Positions 54,501-62,613 are shown, counted from the stretch's first letter. The stretch: DNA of 64,000 nucleotides from DSOI01 sp041394885 (GCA_041394885.1 JAWKHI010000042.1:5710-69709), one strand, 5' to 3'. Translations and numbers: made by a program. The notes: generated by a model from the sequence alone, not told the origin.

Positions 54501-54688
54501 TGAATGGGAACGGCTCGATCACCAATCCGGCCTCGGCGACGCCGACGGTGCGCCTCGTGGACCTTCGCGAGAGCAACTTCGACTTCGAGGTGACGGTGCA
54601 GGATCCGGCCGGGCTAACCTCGAAGGCAACGATCCGCGTGGTCTACGTACCGTCGGGACCGACGCCAACGCCGGTGCCCCCGATCTGA
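51554..54688 (+). CDS. large surface protein: OmpA-like, collagen-like, beta-rich, PKD and Ig-like domains
   Basis: 1044 residues with signal peptide MARGLAKLFASLLLVSLVASA. Residues 35-138 are OmpA-like peptidoglycan-binding (KVKLVGHADYIGS, DRLGTARANAVKAFL, NRRVEMVV). Residues 158-205 are coiled coil, 208-236 are collagen-like Gly-x-x triplets (GPAGAAGAAGAAGA), 265-500 are beta-rich and may form a barrel. Two PKD-like domains (near 520-600 and 945-1035, each with SFDPDGD) flank four Ig-like repeats starting with the I-x-x-F pattern. The design suggests an outer-membrane protein tied to the wall with an extracellular stalk. AGGAGGG lies before the ATG. Confidence 0.8.
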   Translation: MARGLAKLFASLLLVSLVASAQGLNTTASKDDWEEINYEFNSSVLTDGFPSLLRLAELLNKNADYKVKLVGHADYIGSHPYNDRLGTARANAVKAFLEKYGARAGQITVQTQGERSPRVPAQTREGRWMNRRVEMVVTDGTGKVVGAGGASDTVKALEAIAKKQEECCSQILRRLDKLDDILAALRDLKAQNEKLQGDVDELKRRAQTAGPAGAAGAAGAAGAAGAAAAAGAPGNQLTAQQAEDLADKAAKRAVDEMRGPRGVGGPGGPKLSILGLNAGPDGTGNITFTGKGRFFAPFHENLAFQAQGEYLYFRDRKEGQFDFGLVNRWNRFQMGGFGSFKTVGLRDMQTSGTLGQVAFTGDYLFKHGKVGIFGTKGVLDNAVVNRSNPIVNGSIRRNILDETYLRVVDQIGGQTTLQLGPKAYLEGNLGYLHSRAGNDKPGGTLRFVFPINRMFAITAEGGFNETLLERDTNGRATFGILFGNYMQPREFLDAGTPVPVDIPRLRYEVLTRRIVTGNDPPVVDAGPDQIGVAAGTIRLDGSASFDPDGDPIKFRWSQIAGPTVTLSGADTATPSFTAAEGNMYAFRLTVTDDTGAQGIGRVSITTREAPRVRIIRFNANPALIRPGQEAVLNYLVENAESVSITDVTAELSKTSGTVPVRPTETKVYTLTAKNGVSEDTATVSVVVDVPLPRIIRFVATPATVDEGGKTTLSWQTQDADSVDIQPSVGTNLAPNGQIEISPTESTAYTIVARNKAGESRATAIVTVRVVGSGERVPPRIVEFIAQPTQIIVGGNSTLRWTVENADEVSISPVVGTVNLSGSRVVTPGATTTYILTAKNRFGESTQRATVEVFGPAQILSFTVKQDSLRNPGERITFDWSTDSTRYVIIDPGIGQRSANGSLSNAGPIRTQVYTLTAVGYAGSTATATVTVTVNPPADPTINRPPQAVIPSSIIRTGTTELMLDASRSFDPDGDNLTFSWRSVNGNGSITNPASATPTVRLVDLRESNFDFEVTVQDPAGLTSKATIRVVYVPSGPTPTPVPPI

Positions 54689-54713
54689 CGGAGGTAGTAG
54701 CTCGATAGGGCCA

Positions 54714-54746
54714 GGGCCGGGAGTTACCGCTCCCGGCCCTTTCTTT
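54714..54746 (+). terminator. rho-independent terminator of the OmpA/Ig gene
   Basis: A 10-base perfect stem GGGCCGGGAG/CTCCCGGCCC with a 6-base loop is followed by TTTCTTT, 26 bases after the stop codon. Confidence 0.8.
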
Positions 54747-54800
54747 GCCCAAACTGAGCGATTCGTATTCGGAACGGCCCGCGCCGAATGTGATGACCGG

Positions 54801-57782
54801 TTACCGAACCGCGACGGTGAGACCGGTCTGGCTCGCCACACCTCGGATCCGAACCACCACCGGATGATTCCCTGCCCCGAGGCTTTCGGGAACCTTGGCA
54901 TTGAGTTGGAACAGCCCCGCCACCTGACCGGGCGCGGCGCCTGCGTACAGGACGTCCGCCGTCTCGCCGCCGATGGTGACGGCCACATCGCCGGTGATGC
55001 GCGGGACGACCTGGGTCGCCAGCCGGCCGTCGACGCCGGGCGGATCGGTCTGCCCTTCTCCGGTCCCGAACAGTTGCACCACGGAACCCTTCGCGGCGGG
55101 GTTGGCGGCGCTGTTGAACGAGAAATCCTGATTGAGGATGGCGCCGGGTCCGCGGCCGGACGAGTTGGCCGAGAATAGCGCCGGCTTCACAGGAAGCACG
55201 GGGACCGTCAACGAGACGGACCGGTTGTTGGCGAACTCGGCTGTCACCACGGTGGACCCGCGGCCAGCTACCGCGTAGGGGACGATCACACTGGTTTGCG
55301 CCGCCGACGCGTACACCACCGGCGCGGGCACGCCGTCAAACAGCACGCGTGTGGAGGCGAGCGAATTCGCGACCCTGCCATTGGCGTCCAGGGTGAGCGT
55401 CCGCAATTGTGTGGGCCCGATGTTGACCCCGGTGAGAACGACGATCTCGCCCGGCACCACGCCGGCGCCGGCGTAACTGGCCGCGCTCACGATTCCGCTG
55501 ATCGAGACCGGTGAGGACGCTGCGTTCTCGCCCATCCGGACCAGGAATGCGTCGCCAGTGGGCAGGAACTGTTCCGGCCCGCCGCCATAGTTGGCCTGGA
55601 GCGCACCGGGCGTGGCGGGAAAATCGAGGGAGGAGGTTCCGCCGGTGATGGAAATGGCTCCGCGCGAATCCACGCCAAGACCCATCGCCCAATCATTGCC
55701 GGATCCGCCGATGTAGGTGGAGAAAGGCAGAGCATCGCCGTTGGCGGTGAGTTTGGAAAGGAACGCGTCGCCTGTGACGTAGTGGATGTTGGTGTCGCGT
55801 TGGCCGCCGAAGGTGCGCTGGGTAGCGTCGGTGGAGATCGGAAAATCGGTGGACATGGTATTGCCGGCGACGAGGATGGCGCCGGTGGGATCGAGCGCCA
55901 GGGCGAGGATGCGGTCGTCGTTGGCGCCGCCGAGGTAGGTGGAAAAGACGGCGCGGGCGCCGGTGGGATCGATCTTGGTGACGAAGCCGTCGCCGCCGAC
56001 GAACAGGGCGTCAAACACGGCGGCTCCCTTGTAGGTCCGCTGGTAGGCGTTGCTCGACACGGGGAAGTTGGGGGAAAGAGTGCTGCCGGCCACATACGCG
56101 TTTCCGGCCGCATCCACCTGGATGGCGAAGGCGACGTCATCGCGGTTCCCGCCGAGCAGCGTTCCATAACGAAGGCTCCCGCCATCGGCGGCCAGCTTCA
56201 CTATGAACGCGTCGCCGAGTTGGACGGTGCCTTGTCCGCCGGAGCCGCCGGGCGCGGTCTGCATTGCGCCGGTGGTGGTGGGAAACCCGAACGTGCTATT
56301 GGTGCTGCCCGCGACGAAAGCTTCTCCGGCGGGGTTGACGGCGATGGCGTAGCCGGCTTCGTCGCCGCTCGATCCAAGGAAGGTGGAGTAGACGAGCTTG
56401 GACCCGTCGGGACTGATCTTCGAGACAAAGGCATCGCCCTCCTTCACGAAGATGACTCTGCCCGAGCCTCCCCGGTATGTGCGCTGAAGCGCGCTATCGG
56501 AGACAGGAAAATTCGAGGAACTGGTTATGCCGGTGACGTAGGCGTTGCCCTCGCCATCCACGGCGACGGCGCTGCAAGCGTCCTGGAGGCGGCCGCCGAG
56601 CAGGGTGGAATAGACGAGCGCGCTGCCAGAAGCATTGAGTTTGGCGACGAAACAGTCCGACATCCCGGGCGTGCTGTCGGACCGGTTCGTCTTCTGGAAC
56701 GCCCCATCGGTGACAGGGAAGTCCGGACTATCGGTTCCGCCGGCGACATAAACACTTCCGGCGGCGTCGACGGCGATGCCGAGCGCGCCATCGGTTTCCA
56801 CGCCGCCGATGTGGGTGGAGTAGACCATGGCGTTACCGGCCGCGTTGATCTTGGTGATGATGACGTTGCCACGCTCGGCGATGGTGAATGGCGAGCGGTA
56901 AGCCCCGGGAGTCACGGGATATTGCGTATCGAAGGTGGCGCCGGTCATGTAGGTGTTGCCGGAAGAGTCAACGGCAAGGCGCGTTCCGATATCGGGATTG
57001 TTGCGCCCGAGAAAGCTCGAGAATGTGATGACGGGGTCGATGACGAGTTCCCGTTTCGGATCGTAGACGCCCACTTCAAAGCGGAGCGATCCATTCTCAG
57101 CAGGGCGGTAGGCGGCCTCAACGCGCACCAGTTCGCGCCCGTTGCGCTGATAGACGACGGGCTTTTGCCAGCGAACTTCGCGGCCGCCGGTCTCGAGCAC
57201 GATCGATCCGTCGGTGTCGATGCGCCGGCGCTCGTCCCCGGAAAACTGCATCCGGATGCGGTAGGGATCGGCGCCGGGCTTCACGATAAAGTCGTGCTCG
57301 AGGCGCCCGGAGTTGCCGTAGTAGACGATGTCGATTCCGGGATAGACGTCCCGATAGCGGATGCGTCGAAAGGTGGGGATATCGGAAAGCCATCGATCCG
57401 GATCGGAGCCGTAGAAGTAATTCACTCGCCCCGGCGCGGCGTCCTCGGCCACGGGTGCGGGTTTCGTTTTTGCGCCGCCCAGCGACATCCGGATCACGCC
57501 GGCGGAGGTGCCGCCGGGTTGGCGGAGATCGAGTGAGGCGGTTGCGTCCCGCAGAAAGACCACCGATCCGCTGGCTCTGGTGAGGAACTGCTGGGAAGGA
57601 TCCGCCTGCCCGACGTTCGGTTCGAACAACAAGTCGGTGCGGTCGTTGAAGATAATACTCAGCAACAAGAGGCAGCAGTCTTCACAGCACTTTTGAATCG
57701 AGCCCCCACCGCTGCCGACAATCATCGCGCCGGCGATGAGGCATACCAGGAGTGAAGCGCGGCAGCAAAGGAATCGGATCAT
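54801..57782 (-). CDS. secreted SBBP beta-propeller protein with Solibacter-type C-terminal domain
   Basis: 993 residues. The start ATG has AGAGGAG 9 bases upstream and opens an unusual Cys-rich leader (MIRFLCCRASLLVCLIAG, then KCCEDCC). Residues 55-245 resemble the DUF7948-type domain (LLFEPNVGQADPSQQFLTR, NYFYGSDPDRW). Residues 250-750 hold about nine SBBP repeats (patterns such as TYLGGSGNDWAMGLGVDSRG and YVAGSTLSPNFPV). Residues 760-993 form the TIGR03437-like C-terminal domain (NAASYAGAGVVPG-type start, VVQLFGTGEGQTDPPGVDG). These domains are a hallmark of Acidobacteria; they probably mediate surface binding. Confidence 0.85.
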   Translation of the reverse strand: MIRFLCCRASLLVCLIAGAMIVGSGGGSIQKCCEDCCLLLLSIIFNDRTDLLFEPNVGQADPSQQFLTRASGSVVFLRDATASLDLRQPGGTSAGVIRMSLGGAKTKPAPVAEDAAPGRVNYFYGSDPDRWLSDIPTFRRIRYRDVYPGIDIVYYGNSGRLEHDFIVKPGADPYRIRMQFSGDERRRIDTDGSIVLETGGREVRWQKPVVYQRNGRELVRVEAAYRPAENGSLRFEVGVYDPKRELVIDPVITFSSFLGRNNPDIGTRLAVDSSGNTYMTGATFDTQYPVTPGAYRSPFTIAERGNVIITKINAAGNAMVYSTHIGGVETDGALGIAVDAAGSVYVAGGTDSPDFPVTDGAFQKTNRSDSTPGMSDCFVAKLNASGSALVYSTLLGGRLQDACSAVAVDGEGNAYVTGITSSSNFPVSDSALQRTYRGGSGRVIFVKEGDAFVSKISPDGSKLVYSTFLGSSGDEAGYAIAVNPAGEAFVAGSTNSTFGFPTTTGAMQTAPGGSGGQGTVQLGDAFIVKLAADGGSLRYGTLLGGNRDDVAFAIQVDAAGNAYVAGSTLSPNFPVSSNAYQRTYKGAAVFDALFVGGDGFVTKIDPTGARAVFSTYLGGANDDRILALALDPTGAILVAGNTMSTDFPISTDATQRTFGGQRDTNIHYVTGDAFLSKLTANGDALPFSTYIGGSGNDWAMGLGVDSRGAISITGGTSSLDFPATPGALQANYGGGPEQFLPTGDAFLVRMGENAASSPVSISGIVSAASYAGAGVVPGEIVVLTGVNIGPTQLRTLTLDANGRVANSLASTRVLFDGVPAPVVYASAAQTSVIVPYAVAGRGSTVVTAEFANNRSVSLTVPVLPVKPALFSANSSGRGPGAILNQDFSFNSAANPAAKGSVVQLFGTGEGQTDPPGVDGRLATQVVPRITGDVAVTIGGETADVLYAGAAPGQVAGLFQLNAKVPESLGAGNHPVVVRIRGVASQTGLTVAVR

Positions 57783-57822
57783 CTGCAAAGTCTCCTCTGT
57801 GGATGTCTTTTTCCAGACTCTA

Positions 57823-58572
57823 TCACGCGCGCCGCGACCAGTAAAGGGCGGCGAATGACGCGACTACGAGAAACATGCCGGCCCATTGGTCGACGCTCAC
57901 CGCGAAGTACAGCGGCGGGTCCACGTGGAGGCGGTCCAGCGCAATGCGGAACGAACCGTAGACCAGGAGCAGAACGCCGAACAGCGGCCAATCGCGGGAC
58001 AGGCGCGAGCCGGCAACCAGAAGCACGACGATCAACAGGGCCATAAAAAACACCTCGAGGAGTCCGAGGTCGAGACGCGGCCCGTCGGGGTAGGCGACCG
58101 CGAGTGGACTGGTAGAGCGAATGCCGGGATGGTCGTGAACAACGGCACAGCCGCTGCGGCCGAAGATCCACCCGAAGGGAAACGCGTAGGCGGCGGCGTT
58201 GAGGTAGGCGAGCGCGTCACGAAGGCTCAGCCGCTGCCAGCGCAGGAAAGCCGCGGCGCCGGCAATGGCGCCCAGAATGCCGCCGAACGAAGAGAGAGCA
58301 AGATACCCGCCGGTGAAAATGGTCCGAGGATCGAGGTGGCGGAGCACCTGGGGATTATAGAGGAACTTAAACATCGGCGAAACGAGGAATCCCGCGGCGA
58401 TCATCGCCAGATTCATCGCCGCGGCACGGTCCGGATCGAGGCCGGTTAGCCGCGCCCGGCGCCGCAACATCAAGTGGCCCGTCAGCAGCCCCGTGCCCAT
58501 GAGACTCATGAACGGTGTCAGGCGGAGCGGACCGATCGAAAAGGGCCCGGGCTCGATGTAGGGAAGTGGCAC
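57823..58572 (-). CDS. lgt: prolipoprotein diacylglyceryl transferase family protein
   Basis: 249 residues with about seven membrane helices. The Lgt-like segments are PLRLTPFMSLMGTG, GGILGAIAGAAAFLRW, FGWIFGRSGCAVVHDHPG and YGSFRIALDRLH. Lgt moves diacylglycerol onto the lipobox Cys of prelipoproteins. The canonical GRxGN motif is GRSGC, and some usual residues differ, so this may be a paralogue rather than the housekeeping enzyme. GTG start. It lies 40 bases upstream of the SBBP gene on the same strand. Confidence 0.75.
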   Translation of the reverse strand: MPLPYIEPGPFSIGPLRLTPFMSLMGTGLLTGHLMLRRRARLTGLDPDRAAAMNLAMIAAGFLVSPMFKFLYNPQVLRHLDPRTIFTGGYLALSSFGGILGAIAGAAAFLRWQRLSLRDALAYLNAAAYAFPFGWIFGRSGCAVVHDHPGIRSTSPLAVAYPDGPRLDLGLLEVFFMALLIVVLLVAGSRLSRDWPLFGVLLLVYGSFRIALDRLHVDPPLYFAVSVDQWAGMFLVVASFAALYWSRRA

Positions 58573-58663
58573 GGCTCTACGATGCTAACATCGCGCGCCA
58601 GCCGCAGTTGACGCCGGGGGCAGAGTCATTTCACCATAGTTAGATCAACTCCGGCGCTCCTTC

Positions 58664-59344
58664 ATGGATTTACTCCTTCCCGCACTCTCTATCGTCCTGA
58701 TCGACATCCTACTGGCTGGCGATAACGCGGTGGTGATCGCGATGGCGGTGCGATCCTTGGCCGAGCGCGAACGGCGCCTAGGCATTCTGCTCGGGTCCGG
58801 GCTGGCGGTGGTGCTGCGCATTGGGCTGACCTTCTTCGCTGCCCAGTTGCTCAAGATCGAATTCATCAAGCTGGTGGGTGGGATCGCCATCCTATGGATT
58901 GCCGTGAAGCTGCTGAGCGACGCCGGTCCCGAGGAAGAAGGCGCGGAAGCGAAAAGCCTGTGGCAGGCGATGTGGTTGATCCTGGTGGCGGACCTCACGA
59001 TGTCGACCGACAACATTCTTGCCGTGGCGGGCGCGTCCAAGGGCGACCTGCGGCTGCTGATCTTCGGGTTGGGGCTTTCGATCCCGTTCGTTGTCCTGAC
59101 AAGCCGCCTGCTTTCGACGCTGATGGACAGGTACCCGATCATCATCTACATCGGGTCCGCGATTCTGGGGCGCGTCGGCGGCGAGATGATCACCACCGAT
59201 CCCTTCATCGAGCGGACGCTGCATCTGCCGCTCTGGGTACACTGGGCCGCGCAGGTGATTGGAGCGGTGGCGGTAGTAGGAGTGGGATCGGTTTTGTTGC
59301 AGCGCCGCCAGAAGAACGCCCGTCAGGCATCGGCCCAGCGCTGA
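58664..59344 (+). CDS. TerC/YjbE-family membrane protein, putative metal exporter
   Basis: 226 residues and seven predicted helices. The family motifs are IDILLAGDNAVVIAMAVRSL near the start and VADLTMSTDNILAVAGAS in the middle, both with the Asp-Asn pair thought to bind metal. TerC/YjbE proteins are linked with Mn2+ export, including loading of secreted enzymes. The 91-base upstream gap is too short for a complete Mn riboswitch and I see none. Confidence 0.83.
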   Translation: MDLLLPALSIVLIDILLAGDNAVVIAMAVRSLAERERRLGILLGSGLAVVLRIGLTFFAAQLLKIEFIKLVGGIAILWIAVKLLSDAGPEEEGAEAKSLWQAMWLILVADLTMSTDNILAVAGASKGDLRLLIFGLGLSIPFVVLTSRLLSTLMDRYPIIIYIGSAILGRVGGEMITTDPFIERTLHLPLWVHWAAQVIGAVAVVGVGSVLLQRRQKNARQASAQR

Positions 59345-59435
59345 CGTTCGCGCGGCGACTCCCTTGCGAGACGGCCCCCGTTGACTCGCGGGCCCAACTG
59401 CGTCACACTCCAACCAGGGACTAGTGGAGGGCTAA

Positions 59436-60800
59436 GTGAACACTGCGATTCCCTGGGAGTGCCGCTGGCTCGTCACGCTGGCTTCCCTCCTGTTGCCGCC
59501 CGTTTCGAGGCCTGCTTTCCGTCTCGAGTGGCAGCAGGCATTGTTGCATCATGCCCGCTTCGCCGCCGAGCGTCGCGCTGACCGGAAAACCGCGCGGACG
59601 CGGTTGAAGCGGCACGCATGGCAGGCTTTGGCCGCGGCGTCCCAGCAGCGGTGGGGAGACAGGGGAATCACGGGCACCATCCGCCGCTACCTCCGTAGCG
59701 CCCAATTCGCGATGATCGCCGCCGGCGCGTTGTTTTTGTCCGGATTTTTCGCGAGCACAGCGTTCCAGCCAGTCCGCCTCGCGCATCGTCCCCTTCCCGT
59801 CGACGAGCCCGACCGGCTGGTGACGCTGCTGCCGGAACGGGCGGCGATCGCACCGAACTCCGGCCTCTCCCCCTATCAGTTCTTCCTGCTGAAGCGAAAC
59901 AGCGAAGGGTTCCTGGACCGCACCGAGGGCTTCGCGCCGCGATGGACGAAGGTATCGTTCGACGCCGGAGCCACCACGCGTTGGACCAGCGTCGGGGTCG
60001 CCACCGAGGGCCTACTTCCGATGCTCGGATACTCGTTCGCGCCGGGCGCCGTGCTCGGGCAGGAGTTCGGCAGCCGGCACCCTGAGCTGCTGGGCCGGCG
60101 AATCACGTTGTGGGACCAGTCCTATCTCATCACCGGAATTCTTCCGCCGAATATCCGCATCTCCGCGCACCGGCCCGACGTGTGGATCACGATGGGAGAA
60201 AACGCGCTGCAGCGCCGCCGGTTCGCAATGGTAGTGGTGGCGCGCACCGCACCTGGGCTCGACGCCGCCGCGGCAGACCGTGAGTTCCAGGAGATTGCGA
60301 AGAAGTACCGGCCTTTCCTGCAACAGAATCTGCGCCCACTGCGGCACGGCCTGGCGGTGCTGGTGGACCCGGTAGTTTGGCTGCTGTATGTCCTGCTCGC
60401 GCTCGTAGCCGCCCGGTCGCTCCTGCGCTTCTTCACCGGGCGGGGAAATGCCCGGTACGAGGCGTTTTTCTTCGTCCGGACCGCGCTGGCGCTGGCGGGC
60501 CTGGCCGGCGTCGTGGTGGCACAATTGGCCCGCTACGGGAGCTTCTACAGTATCTTTTTCCTGGTTTGGGTGGCGTTTGTCGCGGCCATGATGATCGTCT
60601 ACGCATCGTGGCGCGACCATGGGTTGCGGTGCCGGCAGTGTTTGGCGCGGATGACGCAGCCGGTACGCATCGGAACGCATGCCAATTCGCTGCTGGAAGG
60701 CGTGGGGTCGGAACTAATTTGCGAGAACGGACATGGGACGCTATGGATGCCGGGGACGGGGGCGCAGGCGTTCGGTCCGGAGATCTGGCGGGCGGCGTAG
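59436..60800 (+). CDS. membrane protein resembling a truncated orphan ABC permease, with C-terminal Cys cluster
   Basis: 454 residues. The first 90 residues resemble the leader of acidobacterial orphan MacB-type permeases (arginine-rich helix, then TM SAQFAMIAAGALFLSGF), followed by a periplasmic part like a permease PCD domain (DEPDRLVTLLPER, SPYQFFLLKRNSEGF, LLGRRITLWDQSYLITGIL). The expected FtsX-like domains are missing; instead there are three TM segments (residues 305-385) and a cytoplasmic tail with CRQC and LICENGHG that looks like a partial zinc ribbon. GTG start with GGAGG upstream. No ATPase partner is nearby. Function is unknown. Confidence 0.62.
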   Translation: MNTAIPWECRWLVTLASLLLPPVSRPAFRLEWQQALLHHARFAAERRADRKTARTRLKRHAWQALAAASQQRWGDRGITGTIRRYLRSAQFAMIAAGALFLSGFFASTAFQPVRLAHRPLPVDEPDRLVTLLPERAAIAPNSGLSPYQFFLLKRNSEGFLDRTEGFAPRWTKVSFDAGATTRWTSVGVATEGLLPMLGYSFAPGAVLGQEFGSRHPELLGRRITLWDQSYLITGILPPNIRISAHRPDVWITMGENALQRRRFAMVVVARTAPGLDAAAADREFQEIAKKYRPFLQQNLRPLRHGLAVLVDPVVWLLYVLLALVAARSLLRFFTGRGNARYEAFFFVRTALALAGLAGVVVAQLARYGSFYSIFFLVWVAFVAAMMIVYASWRDHGLRCRQCLARMTQPVRIGTHANSLLEGVGSELICENGHGTLWMPGTGAQAFGPEIWRAA

Positions 60801-60838
60801 TCCGGAAGGAGGCAGCAGGGGCAAAGGATATCTACAAT

Positions 60839-61291
60839 CTAGATGCCGAATTGACGGAAGTGGTGATCGCAGTGCAGCCATCCCCAACGCTGCCACTCGT
60901 GGACGGTCATGGCGCCGAAAATCGGGTGTTCCGCGAATCCGCCGCTCATCGCCGCGAACCGCTCGATCGACCGGCGCAGGCCAGCTGCGTCGTGCTCGAA
61001 AGCGACCGGTGGGGTGCCGCCCTGCAACTGGTCCATCTCCGGACGCGTCGGCACACCGTGCGGCCACGGCATTGGCAGCCACAAGGCGATGCGTTTCACC
61101 AGGGTTCGCTTGAGGAAATTGGTGTCGGCGGAAGCCGCCTTTTCGCCCATTGCCAGCAAGAAGGAGTCGTTCAGATGGCAGAGCATCTGGTGGGCATTCA
61201 TGCGTCCCCAAAGGGAGCGCGAACCGGGCCGCAGCCGAGCCATCCGTTCGGCCAGCTCTTGGGCGACGCCAGGATCGCGAAGACTCTTCAC
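60839..61291 (-). CDS. DUF1569 (DinB-like) protein
   Basis: 150 residues. The four-helix DinB-like fold is indicated by LWGRMNAHQMLCHLNDSFLLA and the terminal WGWLHCDHHFRQFGI, whose His residues usually bind a metal. Such proteins may be thiol- or metal-dependent transferases. GTG start with an in-frame TAG (the rplK stop) 15 bases before, so it lies directly downstream of rplK and probably shares its transcript. Confidence 0.8.
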   Translation of the reverse strand: MKSLRDPGVAQELAERMARLRPGSRSLWGRMNAHQMLCHLNDSFLLAMGEKAASADTNFLKRTLVKRIALWLPMPWPHGVPTRPEMDQLQGGTPPVAFEHDAAGLRRSIERFAAMSGGFAEHPIFGAMTVHEWQRWGWLHCDHHFRQFGI

Positions 61292-61306
61292 GAGGCGGGA
61301 GTTCGG

Positions 61307-61732
61307 CTAGACGACGTCGACGCCCATGGACCGGCAGGCGCCCTTCACCTGCTCCACGGCCGATTCGAGCGTGAACGAGTTCAAGTCCGGCATTTTCAGC
61401 TTGGCGATCCTTCGATCTGCTCCATGGTTATCTTGCCGACCTTGTTGCGATTGGGTTCCGCGGACTCTGGCGAGACTGACCGCGCGCTTCACCAGAATCG
61501 CCACCGGGGGCGTTTTGGTGATGAACGTAAAGGTGCGGTCGGAATAGACGGTGATCACCACGGGAATGATGAGACCTTCCTGATCCTTCGCCGAAGTCTT
61601 CGCGTTGAAAGCCTTGCAGAACTCCATGATGTTGACGCCCTGCGGACCGAGGGCGGTACCCACCGGAGGCGCCGGCGTGGCCTTGCCCGCCGGAATCTGC
61701 AGCTTCACCATTCCACTGACTTTCTTAGCCAT
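61307..61732 (-). CDS. rplK: 50S ribosomal protein L11, internal segment frameshifted
   Basis: 141 residues, normal L11 length. N-terminal KLQIPAGKATPAPPVGTALG and FCKAFNAKT, and C-terminal IAKLKMPDLNSFTLESAVEQ are canonical. Residues 89-107 in this frame are not L11-like, whereas the shifted frame over 61411-61468 reads ESAEPNRNKVGKITMEQIE, the expected rRNA-binding loop. Two indels (two bases lost in an AGAGAG-like run near 61466, one base lost near 61409) would explain it and restore the frame. A functional L11 is expected in any cell, so a consensus error is likely. Confidence 0.9.
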   Translation of the reverse strand: MAKKVSGMVKLQIPAGKATPAPPVGTALGPQGVNIMEFCKAFNAKTSAKDQEGLIIPVVITVYSDRTFTFITKTPPVAILVKRAVSLARVRGTQSQQGRQDNHGADRRIAKLKMPDLNSFTLESAVEQVKGACRSMGVDVV

Positions 61733-61784
61733 AACTCAAAAAACCTCTCAAAAATTGTGTCCCGGGGGCTGAGGAGCGGGCCGC

Positions 61785-62582
61785 TCAGCTTACCTTCTCT
61801 ACCTGCAGGAAATCGAGTTCCACCGGCGTGGCGCGCCCGAAAATGGTGACCAGCACGCGCAACGTGTCGCGCTCCGGATTGACCTCGTCCACCTTGCCGG
61901 TGAAGTTGCTGAACGGGCCGTCGTTGATGCGGACCTGCTCGCCCTTCTCGAAACTGAGCTTCGGCCTCGGCCGCTCGGAAGCGCTGGCCTGGCGGTACAA
62001 GATCGAATTGACTTCATCGGCGGTCAACGGAACGGGCGTGTTGCCTCCGCCGACGAATCCGGTCACACGGGGCGTCTCTTTCACGTGATGCCAGAGGTCC
62101 TCGTCCATCTCCATCTGGACCAGGACATAACCCGGATACAGCATCCGCTTGCTGTTGACCTTCTTGCCGTTCCGCATCTCCACTACTTCTTCGGTGGGAA
62201 TGAGAACTTCGCCGATCCGTTCGGAAAAACCGAAAGCCTGGGACCGGCTGATGAGCGATTCGCGGACCTTCTGCTCGAACCCGGAATAGGTGTGGATGAT
62301 GTACCAATTCATGTTGGGCCGGTTGGGGATTACAGCTCCCGCTCCGGCGGCCGTAGTTTGCGCGGCAGCAGCTGAATCGTCTGCCGCTTCGGGGGCGGCA
62401 TCGTCGCTATCTTCAGAGCCCTCTTCAGGCACATCAACCGGTTCATCCGCTTCGCTCTGCTCGCCGGCCGTTTCGGCCTGCGATTCAAAGTGGATGCCGA
62501 CGGGGCTCACGTCGCCGCCAGATTCCGGCGCGTTTTCCGCGTCCTGCTCCAGGTCTTGTATGACGTTGTCTTCGTCCTGCAT
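61785..62582 (-). CDS. nusG: transcription termination/antitermination protein NusG with acidic N-terminal extension
   Basis: 265 residues. The NusG core begins at residue 91 (MNWYIIHTYSGFEQKVRESL), with the NGN domain (YPGYVLVQMEMDEDLWHHV, FVGGGNTPVPL) and the KOW domain (EKGEQVRINDGPFSNFTGKV). NusG binds RNA polymerase and links it to Rho or ribosomes. The first 90 residues are low-complexity and rich in D, E and A. AGGAAAG before the first ATG and none before residue 91 support the long form. It lies 31 bases downstream of secE. Confidence 0.93.
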   Translation of the reverse strand: MQDEDNVIQDLEQDAENAPESGGDVSPVGIHFESQAETAGEQSEADEPVDVPEEGSEDSDDAAPEAADDSAAAAQTTAAGAGAVIPNRPNMNWYIIHTYSGFEQKVRESLISRSQAFGFSERIGEVLIPTEEVVEMRNGKKVNSKRMLYPGYVLVQMEMDEDLWHHVKETPRVTGFVGGGNTPVPLTADEVNSILYRQASASERPRPKLSFEKGEQVRINDGPFSNFTGKVDEVNPERDTLRVLVTIFGRATPVELDFLQVEKVS

Positions 62583-62613
62583 CGGTTGTTCTTTCCTACC
62601 ACCAATACTCGCG

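Noticed and set aside
58573..58663. yybP-ykoY manganese riboswitch before the TerC-family gene
   Set aside because: The gap is only 91 bases and the conserved riboswitch cores are not visible.
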